In this document: positions 43,476 to 51,920 of the stretch, piece by piece
How the letters are laid out: the number at the start of each line of letters is the position of its first letter
Numbering within the stretch: the first letter of the stretch is position 1
Source of the DNA: Acidimicrobiales bacterium
Lineage (GTDB): Bacteria > Actinomycetota > Acidimicrobiia > Acidimicrobiales > Poriferisodalaceae
NCBI GenBank assembly: GCA_030743005.1
Contig: JASLTG010000001.1
Span: 1-64,000, forward strand
Reading direction: 5' to 3'
DNA length: 64,000 nucleotides
The notes under the pieces: generated by a model
Seen by the model: only the letters and a program-made list of their open reading frames with translations
The model's database searches: none
Told to the model about the DNA's origin: nothing
Program-made: the position numbers and the translations under genes

Positions 43476-43548
43476 CGCGATCTGGCCGGATGGCTGCCAC
43501 GAGGGGGAGGCAGCCATCCGGTCCATCGGTCGTAACTGGCAGATCGCG
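43476..43548 (+). promoter_or_regulatory. Nested hairpin in the 5' leader of the PEP-utilising-domain gene
   Basis: An outer stem pairs 43476-43483 (CGCGATCT) with 43541-43548 (AGATCGCG). It encloses an inner stem of 15 pairs, 43484-43498 with 43509-43523, of which 13 pairs (CCGGATGGCTGCC with GGCAGCCATCCGG) are perfect, and the loop is 10 nt. The strand returning from the inner stem carries a 17-nt bulge (43524-43540). The Shine-Dalgarno sequence (GGGGAGGA, 43553-43560) follows immediately. No U-tract follows, so it is not a simple terminator. It is probably a cis-acting RNA element or, if read as DNA, an operator. Confidence 0.6.
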
Positions 43549-43567
43549 CGATGGGGAGGACAAAGTA

Positions 43568-45319
43568 ATGGCTGAGGAATACTTCGTTGGTACTAAGACG
43601 TCAGATCGTTATCCGATTTGGACTCGAGCGAATGTAGGGGAGGTGTTCCCCGACCCGGTGGCTTTAGCAACCTTTGACTTCGCATTTCAAAATGATGATG
43701 GCCTTCAAATGAGCGAGCTGGGCTTTCGAGACGCATACATCAGAATCGGTGCGTTCGAAGAAAACGAATTCGACCCCGATAACCCCGTATTTTTGGGAGT
43801 CTTCGGCGGGTATACCTATCTAAACGCATCGCTCATGCGTATTTTCGGTGAGCGTGCGCCGGGGTTGTCAGCGCAGGATATCGATGAAGCTTTTTTTGGA
43901 GTGCAACCGGGTATCCCAGCATATGAACAGCACCCTGATGATCCGAGTCCCGAAGCCGAAGCTCGCATAGGCGAAGTATTTGGTTGGGCTCTAACAACTC
44001 CAGACCTGCCCGACGTCTTGGAGCAAGAGCAGCGAGTTAATGCCCTTCGAGATGCTCGACCTGACTTCGCATCGATGGGTGATCATGAAATTGTTGACTG
44101 GATTGAAAACTTCTTCAACGGTGGGTTTCGGGAGCTTTTCGCCCAACATATTTTCATCACTTTCCTGGCAACTGTCCCCCTAGGCATTGTGTCAGCAGTT
44201 TGTGAGGCGGTTGGTCGCCCGACTGACGCCATGAAGATCTTGGCAGGACTTGGCGATGTTGAATCTGCTGCACCATCGATGGCCATGTGGGAACTTGGGC
44301 GACAGGCCGTCGCGTCTGAAAGCGTGAATGCAATTTTCGCGGCTGGTATTGAAGATCTGGATGCTCGTTTACGAGACAGCGCCGAATCGGATGTAGAAAA
44401 CTTTGTTGTCGCCTTTGATGAATTTCTTAGGTCTTATGGGTCCAGGGGACCTAATGAGTGGGAACTTTCGTGCCCAACTTGGGAAACAAACCCCGACTTA
44501 GCATTAGCGGCAATTGACCGGATGCGAGTTTCGCCAGCATCCGCGGCACCTCAGGACCACCAAGCTCAGCTTGCTGGTGACCGTCAGCGTCTTGTCTCTG
44601 AAATCGGAGCGATGCTCGAAGCTGATCCGGAAGCACAAGGGCAGTTCTTGGCTGGAGCTCACGGCGCATCGGTCTTAATGCCTGGTCGTGAACGAACCAA
44701 GACCAATTGCGTGAAATTTATTCAAGAAGCGCGGATGGCAGCTCGAGAATTAGGTCAACGGATGGTCGGTCGAGGCGTGTATCCGGAGATAACGAGTTTT
44801 GCGATGCTCCGCTTTTCTGAGCAGCACCAAGCAATAGACAACCCTGACGGATGGCGGGAAATAATTGAACAGCGGCAGGGAATCTTCGACATAGCCACAG
44901 GGAAACAAGAACCATTCGTCATTGTGGGAGAAAGCGAACCCCTTTCATCTTGGCCTGACCGTGATGCTGTAGTGGTTGAGCCGCTGCAGTCTGGTGATTC
45001 GATCCAAGGTTTCCCTGGGTGTCCGGGTATCTCCGAAGGTCGGGCCCGTGTCATCCTCGACAGTCATGACCCCACAGCGTTAGAGCCAGGAGATGTGCTG
45101 ATAGCACCATTGACAGATCCCTCCTGGACCCCTCTTTTTGTTCCAGCGGCTGGTGTGGTCGTGGATGTTGGAGCAGCTTTGAGCCATGCCATTATCGTGA
45201 GTAGAGAGCTCGGCATCCCATGCGTCGTATCTGCGACCGACGCCACAAAGCGCATTCCTGACGGAGCAAGAATTCAGGTAGATGGAGATACCGGAGTGGT
45301 GACTGTCCTAGACGGCTAG
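43568..45319 (+). CDS. PEP-utilising (phosphohistidine swivelling) domain protein, Rph/PpsA C-terminal-like, no kinase domain
   Basis: The 583-residue protein is mostly helical, with FVGTKTSDRYPIWTRANVGEVFPDP at the N-terminus (about 5-29), and ends in a PEP-utilisers mobile domain (about 465-583). GFPGCPGISEGRARV leads into the swivelling domain, and GAALSHAIIVSRELGIPC holds the phosphoryl-acceptor His540. The combination matches the C-terminal two thirds of rifampin phosphotransferase and PEP-synthase-like proteins, but the N-terminal ATP-grasp/PPDK_N domain is missing and no separate kinase gene is adjacent. The start is fixed by GGGGAGGA seven bases before ATG 43568. Function is unknown; it may need a kinase encoded elsewhere. 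Confidence 0.78.
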   Translation: MAEEYFVGTKTSDRYPIWTRANVGEVFPDPVALATFDFAFQNDDGLQMSELGFRDAYIRIGAFEENEFDPDNPVFLGVFGGYTYLNASLMRIFGERAPGLSAQDIDEAFFGVQPGIPAYEQHPDDPSPEAEARIGEVFGWALTTPDLPDVLEQEQRVNALRDARPDFASMGDHEIVDWIENFFNGGFRELFAQHIFITFLATVPLGIVSAVCEAVGRPTDAMKILAGLGDVESAAPSMAMWELGRQAVASESVNAIFAAGIEDLDARLRDSAESDVENFVVAFDEFLRSYGSRGPNEWELSCPTWETNPDLALAAIDRMRVSPASAAPQDHQAQLAGDRQRLVSEIGAMLEADPEAQGQFLAGAHGASVLMPGRERTKTNCVKFIQEARMAARELGQRMVGRGVYPEITSFAMLRFSEQHQAIDNPDGWREIIEQRQGIFDIATGKQEPFVIVGESEPLSSWPDRDAVVVEPLQSGDSIQGFPGCPGISEGRARVILDSHDPTALEPGDVLIAPLTDPSWTPLFVPAAGVVVDVGAALSHAIIVSRELGIPCVVSATDATKRIPDGARIQVDGDTGVVTVLDG

Positions 45320-45357
45320 GAATTGGCCACTGGTGGAGTTCGTTTCGACTCGCACTT

Positions 45358-46182
45358 CTAATTCCACCTAGGTGCCCGTCGTTCAATGAGGGCTCGCACA
45401 CCTTCTTGGTAGTCAGGGTCCAACATCGCTGTTTCTAATAGTCGCTCGGATTCGGCTACAGCGGAACCGACGTCTCTGTGCTGATCCAGGTACACCTGAA
45501 GCTTTGTCATCTGCTGAGCCGAGGGAGAAACACGCTCAACTAGTTCAGATGCATACGATTTGGCGTGCGGGAGCAGTTCCGCTGTTTCGAGGATCTCGTT
45601 GAAGAGCCCCCATCCGGCGGTCTCGCCGGCCGTAATAACTCTGCTTGAAAGCAAAAGGTCGTTAGCTCGAGTCAAGCCGATCAATCTAGGTAACAGCCAC
45701 GAAAGTCCGAATTCGGCAGGTAAACCTAATGGTCCGTGAGCAGTGGTCAGTTTGGCGTATTTCGAAGCGAACCGAAGATCGCAGTAGCAAGCAAGAACTA
45801 GTCCTACGCCAGCTGCCGCTCCGTTAACTGCAGCAATCGTGGTTACGTTCAAGCCGAACATAAACGCAAAGTTTTGGTCAAATTCGGAAGCTACTCCGTA
45901 TCCGGGATTGGAAATGTCAGTGCTGGTTCCGGAGTCATAGCCGCCTTTTTCAAGATGGCCTTCTAACGCCTGGCTATCAGCCCCAACACAAAAATCGTCG
46001 TTCGCTCCGGTGATGATCACTGTTCTAATTTCTGAGTCAGAGTCAGCCCGTTGCAAGAGGTGGCGGAATTCGGTATGCATTCTGCCTGTCCAGGCATTGC
46101 GACGTTCAGGCCGAGAGAGGGTGAGTGTTGCTACTGGGCCGTCTACTTCGAAACGTGTGGTTTTCAATTCCATTTCTGACAT
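45358..46182 (-). CDS. Enoyl-CoA hydratase/isomerase family protein
   Basis: The 274-residue crotonase has DDFCVGADSQALEGH, TIAAVNGAAAGVGLVLACYCDLRFAS and TTAHGPLGLPAEFGLSWLLPRLIG, with the second-site Glu in PAEFGLS. It is the most hydratase-like of the three crotonases here in having a Glu in the catalytic loop. The ATG overlaps the stop of cysQ (TGATG) and is coupled to it, although no functional link between the two is evident. Another in-frame ATG lies one or four codons away. Confidence 0.87.
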   Translation of the reverse strand: MSEMELKTTRFEVDGPVATLTLSRPERRNAWTGRMHTEFRHLLQRADSDSEIRTVIITGANDDFCVGADSQALEGHLEKGGYDSGTSTDISNPGYGVASEFDQNFAFMFGLNVTTIAAVNGAAAGVGLVLACYCDLRFASKYAKLTTAHGPLGLPAEFGLSWLLPRLIGLTRANDLLLSSRVITAGETAGWGLFNEILETAELLPHAKSYASELVERVSPSAQQMTKLQVYLDQHRDVGSAVAESERLLETAMLDPDYQEGVRALIERRAPRWN

Positions 46183-46943
46183 CAACCCTCAATCGCTCGT
46201 CTAAGTGCGGCGAGCGCTTCATCTTTGAATTCTGGCCGACAGATCAACAAATCGGGTAGCCAAGGATCTTCGTAGTTGTAGTCAAGCGGTGAGCCATCAC
46301 AACGGCTTGCATGTAGACCTGCGGCCATTGCCACCACGGCGGGCGCGCAATTATCCCACTCGTACTGCCCGCCGCTGTGAGCGTAGATATCAGCATGCCC
46401 GAGGACCACGGCCATAGCCTTAGCTCCGGCGGAGCCTAGAGCTAGTAGCTCCGCGTCGAGAGCTTCAGCGACGATCATCGCAGCCGCTGGAGCCCTGGAA
46501 CGACTCACAACCAACCTGGGGCGGCCGTCATGTGCTGGGGGAAGCTGAGACGCAGGTTCAGTTGCCAGGGTCTTGTCTATGGCAGGTAAGGCAACTGCTC
46601 CGGCTGTAGGAATTCCATTTTCAGTTAGAGCCACATGCACTGCCCAGTCGGAGCGACCCGGCTCGCCAAACTCGCGAGTTCCATCGAGAGGGTCGACAAT
46701 CCAAACTCGTTCCTTGTCTAAACGGGACAGGTCATCGCGGCCTTCCTCTGACAAGATTCCGTCGTTCGGGAAGTGCTCTTGAAGTGCTTTCATGATAAAT
46801 CGGTGGGCCTCGAGGTCCCCTGTGTCTTTAACCGTCCAGCTATCTGCCCCTTGAGCAAATAGTCGTTCGCGGATGTCTAAAAGGAGCTTCCCGGCGTCAG
46901 TCGCGATGCGAGCGCTAATCGCGTGATCTTGGGGGTTGGCCAT
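46182..46943 (-). CDS. cysQ: 3'(2'),5'-bisphosphate nucleotidase / inositol monophosphatase family (CysQ)
   Basis: The 253-residue enzyme carries the inositol-monophosphatase-fold metal motifs: LSEEGRDD (Glu-Glu), WIVDPLDGTREF and YEWDNCAPAVVA near the C-terminus. The EWDNCAP ending is typical of actinobacterial CysQ. CysQ removes 3'-phosphoadenosine 5'-phosphate from sulfate assimilation. ATG 46943 is preferred; GGAG lies 11 bases upstream. A longer start at 46979 is possible. No sulfate genes are nearby. Confidence 0.85.
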   Translation of the reverse strand: MANPQDHAISARIATDAGKLLLDIRERLFAQGADSWTVKDTGDLEAHRFIMKALQEHFPNDGILSEEGRDDLSRLDKERVWIVDPLDGTREFGEPGRSDWAVHVALTENGIPTAGAVALPAIDKTLATEPASQLPPAHDGRPRLVVSRSRAPAAAMIVAEALDAELLALGSAGAKAMAVVLGHADIYAHSGGQYEWDNCAPAVVAMAAGLHASRCDGSPLDYNYEDPWLPDLLICRPEFKDEALAALRRAIEG

Positions 46944-46986
46944 GGGTTCTTCGGCTCCTATTAGACAAAGTTGAGTCAAGCTTGGT

Positions 46987-47000
46987 TAAACGATCGTTTA
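46987..47000. promoter_or_regulatory. Perfect 14-bp palindrome (TAAACGATCGTTTA), candidate operator
   Basis: The sequence TAAACGATCGTTTA reads the same on both strands. It lies between divergent cysQ and aapJ, 43 bases past the cysQ start. Palindromes with an A/T-flanked CGATCG core are typical of TetR-family operators; no regulator gene is adjacent. Confidence 0.45.
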
Positions 47001-47029
47001 GCAGATAGGGTTTCTGCCCTGTAAAGAGA

Positions 47030-47049
47030 TTGTGACGAAAAGATCACAA
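47030..47049. promoter_or_regulatory. Inverted repeat TTGTGA-N8-TCACAA, candidate operator of the aap operon
   Basis: Six-base arms separated by eight bases resemble a CRP-type site but with two extra spacer bases. It lies about 100 bases before aapJ. It is likely a regulator-binding site for the transporter operon. Confidence 0.4.
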
Positions 47050-47151
47050 GGTGTTTGTTTGCTTTGTTGACCGTATACCGTGCACGCACTCTTAACCGAG
47101 TAGAAATCCGGTCGCGGGGCCGGTAACCGCAACAGAGAGGGACTCAAACAG

Positions 47152-48270
47152 ATGCGGAAAAACATTATGTGGCGACTGCTTGCCACACTATTCGCTATTG
47201 CACTGGCCGCTTCGGCTTGTGGCGGAAGCGATTCCTCCGACGACAGCAGCGCAAGCAGCTCGTCATCGGATGCTGAAGAAACTGAAGTAACGCTCGCAGC
47301 CAGTGGCGAAAGCCTTCTGGACACGATCAAGAGCCGTGGCACCGTTAACTGTGGTGTTTCAGGTTCAGCTGTGGCGTTCTCAGAACTCCAAGCTGATGGC
47401 AGCATGGCCGGTTTCGATGCCGACTACTGCCGCGTTGTTGCAGCAGCCATCCTTGGTGATGCAAACAAGGTGAATTTCGTTTCATTGACAGCCGCTGAGC
47501 GCTTCACAGCAGTTCAGACCGGTGACGTCGATCTTCTGATGCGAAACACAACCTGGACTCAGAGTCGTGACTCTGAAGTCGGCATGGACTTCGGCCCAAC
47601 GACTTACTATGACGGTCAACAGCTCATGGGTCGCGAAAGCGACGGCTTCTCCGGTTCTTCACAGGTATCGGATGTCGGCGGTTCAGTTATTTGCACCAGT
47701 GCAGGTACAACAACCGAAAAGAACATCGCAGACGCTGCATCTGAAGCAGGCGTAAGCATCGAACTTCAAACCTTTGAAGACTTCGATACTGTCGTCAATA
47801 ACTTCATTTCAGGCGCATGTGACATCATCACTACTGATGGTTCAGGCCTTGTAGGCCGAAAGGCAAAGCAGCAACCAGACGGTGAGAACTGGGTGATCTT
47901 CCCAGCGACACCGATTTCGAAAGAGCCGCTTGGCCCGACATACGGACAGAATGACTCTGCGTTTAGCGACGCAGTCAACTGGGCCGTATACGCGACCATC
48001 ATCGCCGACGAAAAGGGTGTGAACTCAAGCAACGTCGATTCGATGCTTACCGGTGGCGACACCGAAACCATTCGTCTTCTTGGAGGCGAGGGTGAGCTGC
48101 AGAGTGGTATGGGTCTTCCGGCCGATGCCTTCTACCAGGTCATCAAGCAGGTCGGAAACTACGACGAGATCTATAGCCGTAGCCTCAACCCAGTGGGTCT
48201 GAGCCGTGAAGGGTCAGCTAACGCTGCCTGGACCGCCGGTGGTCTTGTTTACGCTCCACCAGCACGTTGA
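47152..48270 (+). CDS. aapJ: General L-amino-acid ABC transporter, substrate-binding lipoprotein
   Basis: The 372-residue protein has a signal peptide ending in a lipobox (ALAASAC, Cys23), a Ser/Asp-rich linker, then the periplasmic-binding fold. VSGSAVAFSELQADGSMAGFDADYCRVVAAAI and VQTGDVDLLMRNTTWTQSRDSE are typical of the AapJ/BztA family, which binds diverse polar amino acids. In a monoderm actinobacterium it would be tethered to the membrane outer face. It is followed by two permease genes and an ATPase gene. AGAGGGA precedes the ATG by about 10 bases. Confidence 0.92.
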   Translation: MRKNIMWRLLATLFAIALAASACGGSDSSDDSSASSSSSDAEETEVTLAASGESLLDTIKSRGTVNCGVSGSAVAFSELQADGSMAGFDADYCRVVAAAILGDANKVNFVSLTAAERFTAVQTGDVDLLMRNTTWTQSRDSEVGMDFGPTTYYDGQQLMGRESDGFSGSSQVSDVGGSVICTSAGTTTEKNIADAASEAGVSIELQTFEDFDTVVNNFISGACDIITTDGSGLVGRKAKQQPDGENWVIFPATPISKEPLGPTYGQNDSAFSDAVNWAVYATIIADEKGVNSSNVDSMLTGGDTETIRLLGGEGELQSGMGLPADAFYQVIKQVGNYDEIYSRSLNPVGLSREGSANAAWTAGGLVYAPPAR

Positions 48271-48290
48271 TGTAACAAATTGATTCTGTA

Positions 48291-48353
48291 GGTGGTTTAG
48301 AAACCACCAAAGAATTTTGGAAGGGCTGGAGGTCAAATCGACCTCCAGCCCTT
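48291..48353 (+). other. Two stem-loops in the aapJ-aapQ gap
   Basis: GGTGGTTT (48291-48298) pairs with AAACCACC (48301-48308), forming a short hairpin. Next, AAGGGCTGGAGGTC (48321-48334) pairs perfectly over 14 bases with its complement at 48340-48353 around a 5-base loop, and only three T follow. The strong second stem is probably a partial terminator or mRNA-stabilising element, giving more binding protein than permease, as known for many ABC operons. Confidence 0.6.
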
Positions 48354-48420
48354 TCACTGCCTCTAGGCTGAACGATTGATGACCTAGAGCTGTCGCGTAT
48401 ATCTGGGAGGGAATCATCTA

Positions 48421-49947
48421 GTGGCAAGTACTGCCCCGCCGTCAATTCATCACGAACGCCCCCCGCTGTACAGAGATGTCACGGTGGTCAAGTGGGTCGT
48501 GCAAATAGTCGCTCTGCTACTCACCCTCGGTGCTCTCTGGTTTCTCGCCAACCAAGCTGGTGACAACCTCAAGGCCTCCAATGTTCCGACGGACTACGAC
48601 TTCTTGTCCGTTAATCCCGGAATTGACCTTTCTTCAGGGATCGATACCGACCCTGACACCGGTGGCAGAGCGCTATGGGTTGGAATGGTCAATACGTTAC
48701 GGATGGCAATTGCGGGGATCTTCGTAGCAACCGCTATCGGCGTACTGGTTGGTCTCTCACGACTGTCGAACAACTGGCTACTTCGAAAATTAGGAACTGT
48801 CTTCGTTGAAACCCTTCGCAACGTTCCGTTGTTGGTGCAGATTCTCTTTTACGGAGCAGTCTTCGCCAGCTTGGACCGAGTGTCTCTTGATGTTGGTCCG
48901 GTGAACGGATGGTTCCATTTGTCCAACAAAGGACTTTCGATGCCGAGAGTCCATATTGCAGACGGCTTCTATCAGTGGATGATTGTCATCATCATCGGTC
49001 TCTTCGCTGCCAATTTTCTTCGAAAGCGACGCATAGCGGAGCAGGATCTATCAGGTGAAGAGACATACCCAATATTGAGTGCCTTTGGCTTGGTCGTTGT
49101 TTTTGGGACTTTGGGCTGGTTTATTCATCCGATCTTCGGTTTCGTTGGCAACATCTTCGATGCTTTGTCTTCCGCAGTTTCTACCGTGCCTGAAGGGGTT
49201 CTCCAGCTGCTGATAGCAGTTCTCTCCATTGGCTTGAGTGCCTATTGGATTCGCGGATTTCTTAACAGTCGACGGACTCCGGCTGGGTTAGCGAAGCTCA
49301 CTGACGACGATTATTTCCGGATGATCTTCGCAGGGATCGGCGGGGTGTTGGGTGCCGTCTTCTTCTTAGTTCTTTGGCCAGGGCTCGCTAGCTGGATGAT
49401 CAACTCTGCGAGCGACCTCTTTGAAGTCCTGGGAAATAAGTTTGGGGATGGTCGAAGTGGTCGACCGGTCGATGTTGCTCTGCCGGACATAGTTCAAGTC
49501 GGAAAATTCCCTAACTACGGTCCGTCGGGCCTGAACTTTTCTATTGGATTTGCTGCGGTCTTTTTCGGAGTCGTGTTCTATACCTCCGCCTTTATTGCAG
49601 AAATAGTTCGAGGAGGAATACTGGCAGTCCCTAAGGGGCAGACCGAAGCTGCAGGTGCACTCGGCCTTCGCCGTGCAACTGCATTGCGACGAGTAATCAT
49701 TCCGCAGGCAGCGAGAATCATGCTTCCACCTTTAGGGAATCAGTACTTGAACTTGACCAAGAACACTTCGCTCGCGATCGCAGTCGGGTATAGCGACATT
49801 GTTCAGGTCGGACAGACGGTCTACAACCAAACCGGAAAAACCCTTCCGGTCGTATCTATCTGGATGTTCTTCTACCTCTCGTGTTCGTTGTCTATATCAG
49901 TGATCGTCAATTTCTTTAACGTCCGCATGAGAATCGTGGAGCGCTGA
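48421..49947 (+). CDS. aapQ: General L-amino-acid ABC transporter, permease (AapQ-type)
   Basis: The 508-residue permease has the BPD_transp_1 core in two parts: LWVGMVNTLRMAIAGIFVATAIGV (about 82-105) and, after an insertion of about 220 residues with several more hydrophobic segments, YTSAFIAEIVRGGILAVPKGQTEAAGALGLRRATALRR (about 385-425) with the EAA loop that docks to the ATPase. AapQ usually is about 400 residues, so the insertion is longer than normal. The start is GTG 48421 with GGGAGGGA upstream. It is separated by one base from aapM. Confidence 0.87.
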   Translation: MASTAPPSIHHERPPLYRDVTVVKWVVQIVALLLTLGALWFLANQAGDNLKASNVPTDYDFLSVNPGIDLSSGIDTDPDTGGRALWVGMVNTLRMAIAGIFVATAIGVLVGLSRLSNNWLLRKLGTVFVETLRNVPLLVQILFYGAVFASLDRVSLDVGPVNGWFHLSNKGLSMPRVHIADGFYQWMIVIIIGLFAANFLRKRRIAEQDLSGEETYPILSAFGLVVVFGTLGWFIHPIFGFVGNIFDALSSAVSTVPEGVLQLLIAVLSIGLSAYWIRGFLNSRRTPAGLAKLTDDDYFRMIFAGIGGVLGAVFFLVLWPGLASWMINSASDLFEVLGNKFGDGRSGRPVDVALPDIVQVGKFPNYGPSGLNFSIGFAAVFFGVVFYTSAFIAEIVRGGILAVPKGQTEAAGALGLRRATALRRVIIPQAARIMLPPLGNQYLNLTKNTSLAIAVGYSDIVQVGQTVYNQTGKTLPVVSIWMFFYLSCSLSISVIVNFFNVRMRIVER

Positions 49948-49948
49948 T

Positions 49949-51880
49949 ATGTCGGACTCGGGCCAAGTATCAGCAGATCGGGAATTTCAAGAAGGAATGG
50001 AAGAGGAAACTGCTTCCCCTCATGAAGTCCCGAGCTTGCCGATGGGTCAATGGCTGAGAAAAAATCTCTTTTCCAATTGGGCGAACGGAATCCTCACACT
50101 GCTTGGTGCGCTAGCGGCCTTGGTCGCATTGCGTGGTGTCTTGAACTTCGTCTTTAGCGAAAACCGTCAATGGGACGCAGTGCGCACCAACCTTCGAGCC
50201 CTAATGACACTGTCTTACCCTGAATCTCAGTACATACGAGTGTGGGTCGCGCTTGGATTTATTGTCGGCCTTGCGGGTCTTAGCGCCGGTATATGGGCAA
50301 ATTGGGGCGGCGTGTCAGTGAAGCGAATTTCTACATGGCTGATGGGCACAGGAGCGTTCCTAGCGGTTTGCGTGATTGCACGTGAACCCAGCGTGATCAT
50401 CGGTACTGACGGGAAGGTCGTTCGCACGGTCGAAGGTTCACCACAACGCGAATCCTTTATGGATGCCATGGTGGATCGGTCCAGTTGGTGGATTGCAGCA
50501 GTTCTTTTGTTGGCTGTGGGGGCTGGGCTGTGGAGCAGATTTAGCGGTCCTGTCCGTCGGCGTGTTGAGGTGCCAGTCACTTCAGTAGTTTGCGTGGGTC
50601 TCGGCCTGGCCGTGTTGAGTCTTTGGATAGCCCCATATGGCCATTACGCGTTTATCTCAGCGACAAAGTCCTACGTCGCCGAATCGGGTAGGACGGTTGC
50701 ATTCTCGACAAAGCTGCCTTGGACCGTCATGTGGATCCTTCTGTGCGGTTTCTTCCTCGTTGGTAGATCTTTCCAACGCAGCCGGTATCTCGGACTCATA
50801 AAGGGCTCGAGCAATTTGCTGTGGCTCATAAGTCCATTAACACTCTTCTGGGTGGTACTCAGGGACCCGGCCCTTGATTACGGTCATGTCATATCAACGG
50901 ACCTTCCCATGGGCTTAGCGTTTGGCTTATTGGGCGGAGCACTTCTTTGGGGGCTGACTCGGACGGGCATCGGAGAAGCAGGACGGATCACAGCGACTCT
51001 GCTTTTGGGTTTCGCGGTCTTTAATTGGGTAGCGGCATTTTTTGGCTGGTACCCGATGCTTCAAAAGGCTCGAATTAGTTTCCTGCTGCTGGCCTTAGCA
51101 GCGCTGTTGGCGCCGAACTTCATAGGAGAATTAGCGAAACGCCGCCAACTAGTTCTTGGCTGGATCGGTGTTACAGCCTTAGTCCATTACCTCGCGACCA
51201 TGATTAACACTCCGTCAACAGTCGAGCTCCAGTCGACAGAATTCCTGGGCGGCTTAGGATTGACGCTGTTCGTCGCGCTAATAGTTGTTCTTCTCTCGTT
51301 CCCGTTGGGAGTTCTGCTTGCTTTGGGTCGCACATCGAAATTTCCGATCTTTCGGATGTTGTCGACTAGCTACATTGAGGTGATACGAGGTGTCCCTCTG
51401 ATTAGTGTCCTGATCTTCTTCTCAGTGATGGTTCCCCTGTTTCTTCCCGACGGGATGGAGTTAGCAGAATTGGCTGCCGTCTTAACGGGCTACACACTGT
51501 TCTCAGCTGCTTATCTAGCGGAGAATGTCAGAGGTGGCCTGCAATCGATCACCAAGGGCCAATACGAGGCGGCAGACGCGATTGGCCTGACGTCTGCTCA
51601 ACGGACGGGCTTCATCGTCCTGCCGCAAGCCTTAACGGTTTCAATTCCTCAACTTGTGGGTCAAGTTATCTCGACCTTCAAGGAGACATCGCTTCTGGCG
51701 ATCATTGGCCTCTTCGACTTCCTACGGGTGGCGAATTCAGTGATCCCAGCTCAAAGTGAGTTCATGGGTGTAAAGCGAGAAGGCATTCTTCTTGTCGCGA
51801 TGATCTATTTCTTCTTCAATTTCACCATTTCCAAATACAGTCAGCGTTTAGAGCGGCGAGTAGGGCTTGGAGAACGATGA
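49949..51880 (+). CDS. aapM: General L-amino-acid ABC transporter, permease (AapM-type) with long N-terminal membrane extension
   Basis: The 643-residue protein has a standard permease core only in its last third (about 425-640): LGGLGLTLFVALIVVLLSFPLG, YIEVIRGVPLISVLIFFS and the EAA loop YLAENVRGGLQSITKGQYEAADAIGL. The first 420 residues contain about eleven additional hydrophobic helices. Known AapM proteins are near 380-390 residues, so this one is greatly extended. It lies one base after aapQ in the same operon. The role of the extension is unknown. Confidence 0.85.
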   Translation: MSDSGQVSADREFQEGMEEETASPHEVPSLPMGQWLRKNLFSNWANGILTLLGALAALVALRGVLNFVFSENRQWDAVRTNLRALMTLSYPESQYIRVWVALGFIVGLAGLSAGIWANWGGVSVKRISTWLMGTGAFLAVCVIAREPSVIIGTDGKVVRTVEGSPQRESFMDAMVDRSSWWIAAVLLLAVGAGLWSRFSGPVRRRVEVPVTSVVCVGLGLAVLSLWIAPYGHYAFISATKSYVAESGRTVAFSTKLPWTVMWILLCGFFLVGRSFQRSRYLGLIKGSSNLLWLISPLTLFWVVLRDPALDYGHVISTDLPMGLAFGLLGGALLWGLTRTGIGEAGRITATLLLGFAVFNWVAAFFGWYPMLQKARISFLLLALAALLAPNFIGELAKRRQLVLGWIGVTALVHYLATMINTPSTVELQSTEFLGGLGLTLFVALIVVLLSFPLGVLLALGRTSKFPIFRMLSTSYIEVIRGVPLISVLIFFSVMVPLFLPDGMELAELAAVLTGYTLFSAAYLAENVRGGLQSITKGQYEAADAIGLTSAQRTGFIVLPQALTVSIPQLVGQVISTFKETSLLAIIGLFDFLRVANSVIPAQSEFMGVKREGILLVAMIYFFFNFTISKYSQRLERRVGLGER

Positions 51881-51920
51881 CGATATGTCCCCATACCCCT
51901 CAGACCGGGAGTAGAGATTC

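Noticed and set aside
43476..43548. Transcription terminator or rifamycin-associated element
   Set aside because: No U-tract follows, the next gene's ribosome-binding site is directly downstream, and the sequence does not match the known 19-bp element as I remember it.
47030..47049. CRP-type site
   Set aside because: The arms resemble TGTGA and TCACA but the spacer is 8 rather than 6 bases, so a standard CRP site is unlikely; kept only as a generic inverted repeat.
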